Source: Nocardioidaceae bacterium
Lineage (GTDB): Bacteria > Actinomycetota > Actinomycetes > Propionibacteriales > Nocardioidaceae
Assembly: GCA_030655315.1 (NCBI GenBank)
Contig: JAURVT010000054.1
Span: 1-34,830, forward strand
Direction of reading: 5' to 3'
DNA: 34,830 nt
In this document: piece after piece, positions 22,824 through 31,269 of the stretch
How the letters are laid out: each line of letters opens with the position of its first letter
How positions within the stretch are numbered: the first letter of the stretch is position 1
Made by a program: the position numbers and the translations under genes
The notes under the pieces: generated by a model
The model's database searches: none
The model's input: only the letters and a program-made list of their open reading frames with translations
What the model was told of the DNA's origin: nothing

Positions 22824-25009
22824 AGGTCGAGCACCAGCCGCTCGCTGCACGAGCGGGAGACGCAGACCATCATGCAGTCGTTGCGGGCCTGCTCCTGGGG
22901 GTCGAGCACGGAGTCGCGGTGGTCGGGCACGCCCTCGAGGACCGGGGTCTCGCACGTGCCGCAGGTGCCCTCCCCGCACGAGGTGAGAACCACGACGCCC
23001 GCGTCGTCGAGCACGTCGACGACGGCGCGGTCGACCGGCACCGTCAGCACCCGTCCGGAGCGGGCGAGCTCGACCTCGAACGGGACGTCGAGCGTCGGCG
23101 CGCCGACCTCCTTGGCCGCGAACCGCTCGAGGTGCAGCGCGCCCGCGGGCCAGTCCGCGCACTGTGCCTCGACCGCGTCCAGGAGCGGCGTCGGGCCGCA
23201 GGTGTAGACGAGGGTGTCCGCGCGCGGGGTGCCGAGGACGCCGGGGAGGTCGATGTGACCCCGCTCGTCCTGGGGCCACACGGTGACGCGGTCGCCGTGG
23301 GCCGCGAGCTCGTCGAGGTGCGCCATCGACGCACGATGGCGTCCCCCGTAGACCAGCCGCCAGTCCGCGCCCGCGGCCTCGGCGGCGGCCACCATGGGCA
23401 GGATCGGGGTGATCCCGATGCCGCCCGCGACGAACACGTAGCGCGGGGAGGGCTCGAGGGCGAAGTGGTTGCGCGGGCCCCGCACGTCGAGCCGCGACCC
23501 GGGGCGCAGTCGGTCGTGGACGAACGCCGACCCACCCCGGCCGTCGGGCTCGCGCAGCACGCCCACGCGGTACGCGCTGCGGTCGGCGGGGTCGCCGCTC
23601 AGCGAGTACTGGCGTACCAGACCGTCGTCGAGGACGAGGTCGACGTGCGCGCCGGGCTCCCACGGGGGTAGGTCGGAGCCGTCGCGGGAGGTGAGCGTGA
23701 GCGCGACGACGCCGTCGGAGACCTCGACCCGCTCCTCGACGACCAGAGGAAGGACGTCGTGCGTGGCCGGCCCCGTCTCGACGGTCGGCGCGGTCCGGAC
23801 GTCGTCGGCGGGTCCGTCGAACGCGAGCGGCAGGTGCTTCAGGACGGCCATGTTGGGCGTGGACGGGTAGCGGACGGGGGTGCCGGACAGTCGGAGCTCG
23901 CCGAGGCGGGGCAGCACCTCCTCGAGCGCGACGCGGGCCTCGAGCCGCGCGAGCGGGTTGCCCAGGCACCCGTGCAGCCCCTCGCCGAACCCGAGGTGAC
24001 GGATGTCGGGGCGCAGCGCGTCGAACTCGCCGGGATCGCTGTAGCGGCGCGGGTCGTGGTTGGCGGCTCCGATGACCATGGCGACGCGGTCACCCTCGGG
24101 GATCCTCTGGCCGTGGTACTCGACGTCCCGGGTGGCCGTCCGCACCGTCACCTGCAGCGGCGTGCGGAACCGCAGCCCCTCCTCGACGGCGTTGCGGATC
24201 AGGCGGGGGTCCTCGCGCAGAGCCTTCTGCTGGTCAGGACGGGTCGCCAGCTCGTGGAAGAGCGTCGAGAGCAGCCCGGCCGTCGTCTCGATCCCGGCGA
24301 GGTAGAGCCCGAACACCAGGCCGACGGCCTCGGAGGCGGCGACGATCTCGTCGTCGGCCAGCGGCACGCCGTCGATCTCGGACTGCACGACGTGGGTGAG
24401 GAGGTCGGACCGGGGGCGACGACGCCTCTCCACCAGCAGGTCGGCGAGGTACTCGCGCGAGCGCCGGGTCGACGTCTCGGCCAGCGGCGTGAGGGCGTCG
24501 TCGTCGGGCACGCGGTCCTTGAGCCCGTGCGACCACTCGACCAGCTGCGTGCGGTCGTCGCCCTCGGGCAGACCGAGGAAGTCGAAGAACACCTCGTACG
24601 GCAGCGGCCAGGACAGCGCCTGGGCGATGTCGACCTCGCCGTCGCGGGCGAACCCCTCGACCATCCGCACGGTGATCGCACGGACGTCGGCCTCCAGCCT
24701 GGCGATGTTGCGCGGCATGAAGTGCCGTTGGACCACGCCCCGGATCTGGTCGTGGCGCGGGTTGTCCAGGATCGGGATGTTGCCCTCGCCGCCCTGGTCG
24801 TTGGTCGCGTCGAGGTCGATGCCCGGGTGGTTCTTGAACGTCTCGGGATCAAGGAGCGCGCCGCGCACGTCGTCGTACCGCGACAGGGCCCAGAAGCCCC
24901 ACTTCTGGCTGTAGTAGAGCGGCGACTCCTCGAGCATCCGCCGGTAGACGGGGAACGGGTCCTCCTGGAAGGCCACGCTGAAGGGGTCGTAGACCACGGG
25001 CGACGTCAC
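22820..25009 (-). CDS. Self-sufficient cytochrome P450 fused to a phthalate-dioxygenase-type reductase
   Basis: The 729-residue protein is a complete one-chain monooxygenase. The heme domain (1-400) has the I-helix motif AGIETT (238-243), ExxR (E277-R280) and the heme loop FGEGLHGC with ligand C348. A reductase follows: flavin site RQYS (466-469), nucleotide site GGIGITP (529-535), and a C-terminal plant-type 2Fe-2S domain with C678, C683, C686 and C716. The order heme-flavin-ferredoxin is that of CYP116B/P450-RhF enzymes. It would hydroxylate or demethylate a small molecule using NAD(P)H. The substrate is unknown; co-control with a sugar-type binding protein hints at a plant-derived compound. 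The GTG start is preceded by AGGAG. All cofactor residues are present. Confidence 0.93.
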   Translation of the reverse strand: MTSPVVYDPFSVAFQEDPFPVYRRMLEESPLYYSQKWGFWALSRYDDVRGALLDPETFKNHPGIDLDATNDQGGEGNIPILDNPRHDQIRGVVQRHFMPRNIARLEADVRAITVRMVEGFARDGEVDIAQALSWPLPYEVFFDFLGLPEGDDRTQLVEWSHGLKDRVPDDDALTPLAETSTRRSREYLADLLVERRRRPRSDLLTHVVQSEIDGVPLADDEIVAASEAVGLVFGLYLAGIETTAGLLSTLFHELATRPDQQKALREDPRLIRNAVEEGLRFRTPLQVTVRTATRDVEYHGQRIPEGDRVAMVIGAANHDPRRYSDPGEFDALRPDIRHLGFGEGLHGCLGNPLARLEARVALEEVLPRLGELRLSGTPVRYPSTPNMAVLKHLPLAFDGPADDVRTAPTVETGPATHDVLPLVVEERVEVSDGVVALTLTSRDGSDLPPWEPGAHVDLVLDDGLVRQYSLSGDPADRSAYRVGVLREPDGRGGSAFVHDRLRPGSRLDVRGPRNHFALEPSPRYVFVAGGIGITPILPMVAAAEAAGADWRLVYGGRHRASMAHLDELAAHGDRVTVWPQDERGHIDLPGVLGTPRADTLVYTCGPTPLLDAVEAQCADWPAGALHLERFAAKEVGAPTLDVPFEVELARSGRVLTVPVDRAVVDVLDDAGVVVLTSCGEGTCGTCETPVLEGVPDHRDSVLDPQEQARNDCMMVCVSRSCSERLVLDL

Positions 25010-25048
25010 GGTGGCTCCTGGCGATCGAGGGCTGGGGCTGTCTCGGAC

Positions 25049-25077
25049 AGGCTAGAATGGAGCGCTCCATATTTCAA
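25049..25077 (-). promoter_or_regulatory. P450 promoter with a LacI-family operator in its spacer
   Basis: On the minus strand TTGAAA (25072-25077) and TAGCCT (25049-25054) are 17 bases apart, a plausible -35/-10 pair. The spacer contains the palindrome ATGGAGCGCTCCAT (25057-25070), identical to that at 21710-21723. A repressor here would block polymerase directly. The P450 start codon lies 40 bases further on. Confidence 0.8.
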
Positions 25078-25181
25078 GGAGCTCCTCGGGTCCGCGCGGA
25101 CGACACCCCATGGCCCGCCGATCGTGAGACCACCCTGCGGCACCCGTCTCGCGACCGGGAGGGGTTCTGGCCGTGGGCGAG

Positions 25182-25197
25182 GGACCGACGACGGTCC
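25182..25197. terminator. Hairpin downstream of the GAF-domain gene
   Basis: GGACCG-ACGA-CGGTCC gives a six-pair stem with a four-base loop, 36 bases past the stop of the minus-strand GAF gene and upstream of the P450 promoter. No T-run is seen. It may stop read-through into the P450 gene. Confidence 0.4.
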
Positions 25198-25232
25198 GGG
25201 CGGTGAGTCGTTCGTCGGTCGATGGAGGTGGG

Positions 25233-26111
25233 TCAGCCCATCCGGGGCCGGTCGGTCCAGGTCTCGGTCAGGCGGGGGACGTCGGCCGGGAGGTCGCCGT
25301 CGGCGGCCTGCGAGGCCTGCCCGATCAGGTGGGCCATGGCTCGCAGGACCAGCAGCTCGTGGTCGGTCAGCACCGGCCGCTCGAACGACCCGACGGCGAA
25401 CGTGCCGACCACGGTGTCGCCGCGCAGGACCGGGAAGCTGGCCAGGCTCCGCGTGCCCAGGGCCCGGGAGGGGGCGAGGTCGTCGGAGGTGGAGAGGTGG
25501 ACGTTGGAGTGGGCCTCCATCGCCCGCCGGTTGGCCACTCGTCCGCAGATGAAGGTGCCGGCGCCGAGCACGCGGATGCCGGGGAGGTCGTCCGGGCGCA
25601 GGCCGGCCGACGAGGTCATCCTGAGGTCGGCTGCGGCGTCGGGGCACCCGTAGCGGAAGTAGAAGTCCAGGCCCATCGGTTCGGCGAGCACGGCCCAGAC
25701 CTGGGCGGTCAGGCGTTCGGGGTCCTCCCACACCGAGACCCCGTGGTCGGGGCCCTCGTCGCCGGGGTCGGCGTCGTCGATGCGGGTCAGGACGGTCTCG
25801 AGGTCGAGCCCGGTGTGAGGTGCGGCCAGGCGGGCGCGGGCGTTCGCGTGGTCGGCGGGCGCCGACGTGGGGAGCCCGACGGCGGGACCGAGGGTCCGGG
25901 CCAGGCCGGGATCGCCGGTCAGGGCCGCGCTGTGGGTCGGGTACCAGGGGCAGCTGGTCTGGTGCCAGTCGCGGACCACGAGGGCCCCGTCGGCGTCGAC
26001 GATCTGCTCGGTCCACCACCACCGGCACGTCGGGCACCGGACCGGTGCGACGCCGTCGAACGGACGGTCGACCGGGAGCATCTCCACCCCGGCGGGAATC
26101 TCGGGTCGCAC
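25233..26111 (-). CDS. GAF-domain protein with an N-terminal Cys/His motif
   Basis: From the chosen GTG (AGAGGAGG seven bases upstream) the protein has 292 residues. A short N-terminal motif, C26-x2-C29, H50 and C54 (CPTCRWWW...WHQTSCPWYP), could bind a metal. The C-terminal half is a GAF-type sensor fold (RALGTRSLASFPVLRGDTVV then GTFAVGSFERPVLTDHELLVL). No output domain such as a kinase, cyclase or HTH is present, so it may sense a small molecule and act through a partner. The frame is open for a further 96 codons upstream, but that part looks non-coding and covers palindromic promoter DNA. Its role beside the P450 gene is unknown. Confidence 0.75.
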   Translation of the reverse strand: MRPEIPAGVEMLPVDRPFDGVAPVRCPTCRWWWTEQIVDADGALVVRDWHQTSCPWYPTHSAALTGDPGLARTLGPAVGLPTSAPADHANARARLAAPHTGLDLETVLTRIDDADPGDEGPDHGVSVWEDPERLTAQVWAVLAEPMGLDFYFRYGCPDAAADLRMTSSAGLRPDDLPGIRVLGAGTFICGRVANRRAMEAHSNVHLSTSDDLAPSRALGTRSLASFPVLRGDTVVGTFAVGSFERPVLTDHELLVLRAMAHLIGQASQAADGDLPADVPRLTETWTDRPRMG

Positions 26112-26302
26112 CTCGGCCTCCTCTCGCCCGGCACGTGCGCGTGCGTCGTCGTCCAGTGTGCCGCCCGCGATCGACGAGGCAGCGAACTGGACGGGTTCTT
26201 GAGGATACGTGGGGTTGCCGACCGTCTCGCTGCGGGATCGTCGACCGACGTCTGCGATCGAGCCGTCTCGGTGCACCTTCGCGGGCAGCTCATTCCAGGC
26301 TG

Positions 26303-26350
26303 GTGTACCCGGGGTGCACGCCGGGGGCGGCGACGGCGTGCATGATGCAC
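26303..26350. promoter_or_regulatory. Two palindromes between the GAF and DUF1801 genes
   Basis: GTGTACCCGGGGTGCAC (26303-26319) is a 17-base palindrome with one mismatch pair. GTGCATGATGCAC (26338-26350) is a perfect 13-base palindrome about a central G. Both share the outer GTG...GCAC form, lie some 190-240 bases before the GAF start, and are probably protein-binding sites. The binder is unknown. Confidence 0.35.
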
Positions 26351-26376
26351 ACCGATGTGACGGGGTCGTGACTGGG

Positions 26377-26874
26377 TCACCGCTTCTTGCGGCCGACACC
26401 TGGCGCCGACGCGATCTGGGTCATCCAGGCCGCGACCTGGCGGACGTCGAGGTCGTCGACGGACTCGAGCTCGACCCCACGGGTCGCCCTGCCCATCGCC
26501 AGCGGCGTCACCGGCGGTACCGGCTGTAATGACGCGCCATTGATGAACATGAGCATGACGCGGCCGGCGAAGCCGCCGCAGCTGAAGCACCAGCCGTCTC
26601 CGACCCCGTAGTAGGCCATGCCCCACTTCACCGACCGCTGCAGGTCGGGCAGCGTCTCGGCCGCCAGAGCGTCGACCGCCTCGGCGATCCCGCGCTGCGG
26701 TCGCGGCAGTCCGGCGATGTACGCGCGGACCGGCTCTTCGCCCACGGCCGCCTTGGCGGCGCTCGCTGCGCCCGTGGTCATGTCGACCGGCAGGTCTGCG
26801 GCGACGTGCTCGGGTGATGGTGCCGGTGCACCATGACGGTGGACGTCAGATCGTGCGTCCTCGCTCGCGGCCAT
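26377..26874 (-). CDS. DUF1801-domain protein (YdhG-like)
   Basis: The 165-residue protein belongs to the DUF1801 family: small soluble proteins with a YdhG-like fold and no agreed function. Typical pieces are VRAYIAGLPRPQRGIAEAVD, LQRSVKWGMAYYGVGDGWCF and FAGRVMLMFINGASL. The ATG at 26874 is preceded by AGAGGAG at good distance; an upstream GTG at 26931 lacks this. The last residues are GVGRKKR. A degraded copy of its middle part lies at 20320-20420. A GTGAC-TGG-GTCAC inverted repeat (26368-26380) overlaps the stop. Confidence 0.82.
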   Translation of the reverse strand: MAASEDARSDVHRHGAPAPSPEHVAADLPVDMTTGAASAAKAAVGEEPVRAYIAGLPRPQRGIAEAVDALAAETLPDLQRSVKWGMAYYGVGDGWCFSCGGFAGRVMLMFINGASLQPVPPVTPLAMGRATRGVELESVDDLDVRQVAAWMTQIASAPGVGRKKR

Positions 26875-27019
26875 GACGGGCTCCTCTGACGTGGTCGACC
26901 AGTACGTCTGGTCTGACCGACCAGCGGGCACGAACTCATCGGCCCCACCCGGCGAGGTCGGGCCGTCTCGGCTGACGGCGCGCTCGGCAGTCTCGGGTGC
27001 GTCTCCTCAGGCGGTCCGG

Positions 27020-27784
27020 TCAAGCCTGGGAGCCCACCTCGTCCGGTGTGGCTCCCAGCTCGTCGTCGAGCCCCGCCAGGTAGGTCGCGAAGCCGGACGG
27101 GACGCGACCCAGACGGCGACCCGAGGTGGTGACGCGGGTGCCGCCCACGACTGATGCGCCACCGGCACGCAGGGCCCGGACGAGCAGCACGTCCTCCTGG
27201 TCCGCGACCTCGGCGAAGCCGCCGACGCGGTCGTAGGCGTCCAGCCGGACGGAGAGGTTCGCCCCGTGCAGGCCCCCGCGGTCCAGGGGGTGCCGCGCCC
27301 TCCACAACGCCAGGGAGGCCGGGCTCATCTCCCCGGCGTCGGGCTCGACCTCGCCGAGCACGAGGTCGCAGGCACTGGCCAGGGCGAGGTGCTCGACCAG
27401 CCACCGGGCCGGGACGGTGCAGTCCGCATCGGTGTTGACCACCAGGACCCCGGCGGGGTCGTGGTCGAGATCGGCCGTGCCGTGGCGGATGCCGGCGCGG
27501 CGGGCGGCGCCCACGCAGCCGGATCCGATGGCCACGGCCGTCACGTCGTGCCGCACGCCGACGACGGCCGAGGTGTCATCGGTGCACCGGTCCAGGACCA
27601 CGACCACCGAGATCGCGAGGTCCGCGTCGACCCGCGCGAGCTCGTCGACGGCACGACGCACGGAGTCCAGGCAGGCGCCGATGCGGTCCTCCTCGTCGTG
27701 CGCGGGCACCACGACCAGGACGGCGGTGATCGGGTCCCGCGGGCGAGGGAGGTCCTGCGCGCAGGACGGCGGTGACGAGGACAC
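27020..27784 (-). CDS. Family 2 glycosyltransferase
   Basis: The 254-residue protein is a GT-A fold glycosyltransferase. AVLVVVPAHDEEDRIGACLD is the nucleotide-sugar-binding start, NTDADC the metal-binding DxD, HGANLSVRLDAYDRVGGF the acceptor region and ADQEDVLLVRAL the general-base region. No membrane segments are seen, so it works in the cytosol or at the membrane surface. I choose the GTG at 27784 behind GGAGGAG; the longer frame to 27985 is Arg-rich and covers promoter DNA. Sugar donor and acceptor are unknown, and the divergent methyltransferase may or may not be linked. Confidence 0.85.
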   Translation of the reverse strand: MSSSPPSCAQDLPRPRDPITAVLVVVPAHDEEDRIGACLDSVRRAVDELARVDADLAISVVVVLDRCTDDTSAVVGVRHDVTAVAIGSGCVGAARRAGIRHGTADLDHDPAGVLVVNTDADCTVPARWLVEHLALASACDLVLGEVEPDAGEMSPASLALWRARHPLDRGGLHGANLSVRLDAYDRVGGFAEVADQEDVLLVRALRAGGASVVGGTRVTTSGRRLGRVPSGFATYLAGLDDELGATPDEVGSQA

Positions 27785-28098
27785 GCGGCACACTCCTCCG
27801 TGCCCGGCCGGGCAGGGTCGGCGTTCACTCTCGTGGACCGGACGATCAGAGCCTAGGTGCAGTCGTTCGTCCGACGCCGTGGCGCCGCGCCACCGTCCGA
27901 CCAGACCGCCATCGGGGGACGAGCGTCGCGTCGCCCTTCCTGCCACCCGAGCGGCAGCGATCCTGGAGCCCGAGCCCCCACGCACTGGCCCGCCACGTCC
28001 GCTGGCTGGACAGGACCGACGGGGGGCGAGCCCGGCCGGTCTCCGGCGCCCCGACGGCCGACCGGCCGACGGGTCTCGGACCGAGCAGACTGGGTGGC
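27785..28098. other. Divergent intergenic region between glycosyltransferase and methyltransferase
   Basis: This 314-base stretch should carry both promoters. I see no convincing gene, and no -35/-10 pair or operator strong enough to name. Confidence 0.4.
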
Positions 28099-28737
28099 GT
28101 GAGCAACCCGCTGCCCTCCTGGTTCACCGAACGCGACGACGACCGGCCCGACACCGAGTTCTACGCCGTGCCCCGGCTGGTCACGCACATCGACGACGCC
28201 GCGATCGCGGCGGTCGGCGACCTGTACGCCGAGCTCGGTCTCGACGGCTCGTTGACGACCCCGCGGCGGGTGCTGGACCTCATGTCGTCATGGGTGTCGC
28301 ACCTGCACAGCGCCCCGAGCGAGCTGGTCGTGCTCGGCCTGAACGGCGTCGAGCTCGACGCGAACCCGATGGCCACCGAGCGGGTGGTGCACGACCTGAA
28401 CGCCGATCCTGCGATCCCGTTGCCGGACGACGACGTCGACGCCGCCCTGTGCTGCGTGTCGATCGACTACCTGACCCGTCCGGTGGAGGTGCTGCGCGAC
28501 CTGGCCCGGGTGCTGCGGCCGGGCGCCCCCGTCGTGATCACGTTCTCCAACCGCTGCTTCCCCACCAAGGCCGTGCACGGCTGGCTGGCCACCGACGACG
28601 ACGGGCGGGCGCAGGTCGTGGTCGAGTACCTCGCCCGGGCGGGCGGGTTCGGCGCTGCCGAGGTGTCGCTGCGGACGCCGTCGGACCGCTCCTACCGAGG
28701 CGACCCGCTGCGCGCCGTCGTCGCTCGCGCCACCTGA
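28099..28737 (+). CDS. SAM-dependent methyltransferase-like protein
   Basis: The 212-residue protein has a class I methyltransferase-like fold: RVLDLMSSWVSHL is the SAM-binding motif I in its variant form, ALCCVSIDYLTRPVEVLRDL is motif III/IV, and RVLRPGAPVVITFSNRCFPTKA follows. This variant, in which the glycine-rich loop is replaced by MSSWVSHL, is seen in a group of uncharacterised bacterial methyltransferases. The GTG start at 28099 is the first in a frame-consistent position; no strong ribosome-binding site is evident. Substrate unknown. Confidence 0.8.
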   Translation: MSNPLPSWFTERDDDRPDTEFYAVPRLVTHIDDAAIAAVGDLYAELGLDGSLTTPRRVLDLMSSWVSHLHSAPSELVVLGLNGVELDANPMATERVVHDLNADPAIPLPDDDVDAALCCVSIDYLTRPVEVLRDLARVLRPGAPVVITFSNRCFPTKAVHGWLATDDDGRAQVVVEYLARAGGFGAAEVSLRTPSDRSYRGDPLRAVVARAT

Positions 28738-28746
28738 TCGAAACCG

Positions 28747-29268
28747 GTGGCGGTGTCCGACCGGGTCTGCTTCGGTGCTCCGGTGACCGACCTGCGGACC
28801 GAGCGCCTGATCCTCCACCCCGTCGACGTGGGCGAGGCCGAGCGCATCGCGGCGCGGCGACCGGCCCCTGGCGACGCGTGGGCGGAGGACTTCCCGTTCG
28901 AGGGTGACGTCATGGGCGTCACCATGTTCTTGCGTGCCACGGCCGCACACGGTGACCAGGGCCCCTTCGGCCACTACGCGATCGTCCGGACGGCCGATGG
29001 ACGGGCGGTGGGCGGTGCCGGGTTCAAGGGCCGGCCCCAGGCCGGCTCGGTGGAGATCGGGTACGGCCTGGCGCCGTCCGCGCGGGGACACGGGTACGCG
29101 GCAGAGGCCGTCCGGGCGCTGCTCGACCTGGCCCGCGAGCACGGGGTGGCACGCGTGGTCGCCGACACCGATCGGGGCAACCTCGCGTCCCAGCGGACCC
29201 TGGCGGCTGCCGGGTTCGCCCGGCTCGGCACCGATGGCGACCTCCTCCTCTACGAGGTCGTCCTCTGA
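28747..29268 (+). CDS. GNAT-family N-acetyltransferase
   Basis: The 173-residue protein is a RimJ/RimL-type acetyltransferase: LRTERLILHPVDVGEAERI at the start, VEIGYGLAPSARGHGYAAEA (acetyl-CoA pyrophosphate loop near residues 100-118) and DTDRGNLASQRTLAAAGF at the end. It would move an acetyl group from acetyl-CoA to an amine on a protein or small molecule. It starts nine bases after the methyltransferase stop; a GTG at 28783 is an alternative start nearer the family's usual N-terminus. Confidence 0.85.
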   Translation: MAVSDRVCFGAPVTDLRTERLILHPVDVGEAERIAARRPAPGDAWAEDFPFEGDVMGVTMFLRATAAHGDQGPFGHYAIVRTADGRAVGGAGFKGRPQAGSVEIGYGLAPSARGHGYAAEAVRALLDLAREHGVARVVADTDRGNLASQRTLAAAGFARLGTDGDLLLYEVVL

Positions 29269-29272
29269 TCCT

Positions 29273-29297
29273 GTCCGAGGCGCGAGCGGCGCCGGAC
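29273..29297. terminator. Hairpin between convergent GNAT and membrane-protein genes
   Basis: GTCC-GGCGC and GCGCC-GGAC pair around a GAGCG loop, with a two-base bulge (GA) in the left arm. On the plus strand TCTTGCTC follows. Its place between two convergent genes fits a bidirectional terminator. Confidence 0.55.
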
Positions 29298-29335
29298 TCT
29301 TGCTCACCCGGGCCGATCGGAGCGGACGCCCCGCG

Positions 29336-29602
29336 TCAGGTCCCCGTGGTGCGCCGGCGCAGCAGCACTGCGGCGACCGCGAAGATCCCCAGGATCGCGA
29401 GGAAGAGGAGGGCGGCCCAGGTACTGAGGTGATCGAGCGACCACAGGGCGATCACCGCGGAAGCCGCGAGGACGACGACCAGCCCGATCCGCAGTGGCTC
29501 CGGCAACGAGCTGAGGATCGACGTCTTCCCGTCACGCTCCGGGCCCGAACGACATGGTCCGCACCCTAGACGTTCCAGGATCGTGGGGAGACGCCGCGAC
29601 AT
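29336..29602 (-). CDS. Small membrane protein of unknown function
   Basis: The 88-residue product has a polar N-terminus followed by two hydrophobic helices (IGLVVVLAASAVIALWSL and WAALLFLAILGIFAVAAVLL) and an RRR tail, a typical small two-pass inner-membrane protein. The ATG at 29602 (MSRRL) is favoured over a much longer upstream frame that overlaps the helix-hairpin-helix gene on the other strand. I recognise no family. Confidence 0.6.
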   Translation of the reverse strand: MSRRLPTILERLGCGPCRSGPERDGKTSILSSLPEPLRIGLVVVLAASAVIALWSLDHLSTWAALLFLAILGIFAVAAVLLRRRTTGT

Positions 29603-29740
29603 GTCGGGCGCCGGTCCTGACGGCCAGCCCATCCGGCCGGCGTGCACGATGGCCCTTGGCGTCTGCTCAGCTGCTGCCCGTTCGCCCACGCCGGTGGCGA
29701 CCGCGACCTCGAGGCGCACCGGTCGAGCGAAGGAGTCGAG

Positions 29741-29938
29741 ATGGTCAGGGACGATGACGCGAAGGACCACGGCGTCATGTTCGACGGCGTGAGGATCGGC
29801 CGACCGGCCACCCGAGCGCTCGTCGACGCCGGTTTCGAGCGCGTCGCCGACCTGCCGGAGGACCTGTGCCGACTCGCCCACCTCCATGGGGTCGGCCCGA
29901 GGGCCGTGGCGCTGCTGACGGAGGCGCGAGGTCGCTAG
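29741..29938 (+). CDS. Small helix-hairpin-helix protein
   Basis: The 65-residue protein consists of one helix-hairpin-helix-like unit: IGRPATRALVDAGFERVADL, then LCRLAHLHGVGPRAVALL, the second with the GVGP hairpin that contacts the DNA backbone. It resembles the C-terminal domain of RNA polymerase alpha and other short HhH proteins. AGGAG lies five bases before the ATG, a strong start. It probably binds nucleic acid; no partner is evident nearby. Confidence 0.75.
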   Translation: MVRDDDAKDHGVMFDGVRIGRPATRALVDAGFERVADLPEDLCRLAHLHGVGPRAVALLTEARGR

Positions 29939-30342
29939 CCCTGCTCACCTCCCCGGTCAGGACACCTCGTCACTGGTCTCGGGCGGCCTCGGTCCGATCA
30001 CCCATCGCAGCCGTCGCTGGCTGACACTCCGACCTGGGCCTTCCGTCCGGGGGTATCGCTGCGAGATGGTGGTTCGCGAACACGCGGGGGAGTGGTGGGG
30101 TCCTGCGAGCCGGTGCTCGCCGGCGGTCACCGAGCGACAGCTGCGAGCGACGTCAGCACGCGCGTCCTGAGCAGATCGGCTGGTGCTCCGAACAGGTCGA
30201 CGAGCACTGGCTCTGGGACCTCGCACTCGACCAGCTCCGGAGGCCCGGGGAGCTGATCGGTGAGGGTGTCCCGCCCGATGAGAATCGGCGTCGGCCGGGG
30301 TCTCACCCTGGACGACATACTCCGAGCAAGAAGGTGCCGCCC
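29939..30342. other. Intergenic region upstream of the RibD-C reductase gene
   Basis: No convincing gene in 404 bases. A 63-codon minus-strand frame (ATG 30318 to 30127) is open and reads like ordinary protein in parts (LPGPPELVECEVPEPVLVDL) but lacks a properly spaced ribosome-binding site. It could be a small gene divergent from the reductase or a remnant. The rest shows nothing I can name. Confidence 0.35.
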
Positions 30343-30915
30343 GTGAGACCACTTCGCTACTCCATCAACGTCACCCTCGACGGATGTGTGGACCACCGTG
30401 TCGGTATCGCCGACGAGGAGTCCCACCGGTACTGGGCGGACAGTCTGGCGCGCGCGGACGACCTGCTCCTGGGGCGGGTGACCTACCAGATGATGGAGGA
30501 GGCGTGGCGGCGGCCGGTCGATGGTGTCTGGCCCACCTGGATGGCCGACTGGATGATCCCGTTCGCCGAGTCGATCGACGACATGTCGAAGCACGTCGTC
30601 TCGAGCAGCCTCGCCACGGTCGACTGGAACGCCGAGCTGGTCCGCGGCGACCTCGCAACGGCGGTACGGGGACTGAAGGCTCAGCCGGGAGAGGGGATCT
30701 TCGTGGGCGGCGTGACGCTCCCGCTCGCTCTCGCCGACCTGGGACTGATCGACGAGTACGAGTTCATGGTGATGCCGGTGCTCGCGGGGCACGGACCGAC
30801 GCTGTTCGCCGGCCTTCGTGAATCGGTCGACCTCCGGCTCGTGGACAGGCACGAGTTCGCGTCGGGTTCGGTGGCGCTGCGCTACGTGCCCGGTCCTCGA
30901 GACATGCCGAAGTAG
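30343..30915 (+). CDS. Dihydrofolate-reductase-fold protein (RibD C-terminal type)
   Basis: The 190-residue protein shows the fold of the RibD C-terminal reductase domain: RYSINVTLDGCVDH at the start, DDLLLGRVTYQMM in the middle and EGIFVGGVTLPLALADLGLI (the NADPH-loop GG motif) near residue 125, ending with VMPVLAGHGPTLFAGL. Stand-alone members of this family are common in actinobacteria and mostly uncharacterised; a pyridine-nucleotide-dependent reduction is likely. The GTG at 30343 follows AAGGTG at fair spacing; a GTG nine bases earlier is possible. Confidence 0.85.
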   Translation: MRPLRYSINVTLDGCVDHRVGIADEESHRYWADSLARADDLLLGRVTYQMMEEAWRRPVDGVWPTWMADWMIPFAESIDDMSKHVVSSSLATVDWNAELVRGDLATAVRGLKAQPGEGIFVGGVTLPLALADLGLIDEYEFMVMPVLAGHGPTLFAGLRESVDLRLVDRHEFASGSVALRYVPGPRDMPK

Positions 30916-31269
30916 CGGCGGCAGACCGACCTGATCGACCTTGCTCGCCCCGCGGCAGAGCTCCGTCGAGCGGTGCCGATGTCGCCGTGAGAGACCTCGC
31001 TCGGAGGCCGCCCCGTTCGAGGTCCCTTCACCGGACTTGTCACCGGACGGGTCCTACGGGACGGTCGGGCGTGCACGGCCGTCTTGTTGATGCACATGGT
31101 GGCCCTCATCGAGCTTCGGAGCCGACGCATGCCGAGCCGGCGTGCACCCAGATGCGGGGACCGGGCATCGCTCTGCGCCTGTCGCCCGCCGCCGGTGGGG
31201 TCTCCGCCGTGGTCGCGCCGTGTGGATCTTCGGGTCGGATCGCGCGTGGTCAGTGGTGGCGGACTTTGC
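30916..31269. other. Intergenic region, nothing recognised
   Basis: This 354-base stretch between the reductase and the convergent kinase-like gene holds a short direct repeat (CACCGGAC at about 31030 and 31042) but no gene, hairpin or element I can support. Confidence 0.4.

Noticed and set aside
26377-26931. Longer DUF1801 start at GTG 26931
   Set aside because: The ATG at 26874 has AGAGGAG at proper spacing and gives the family's usual length.
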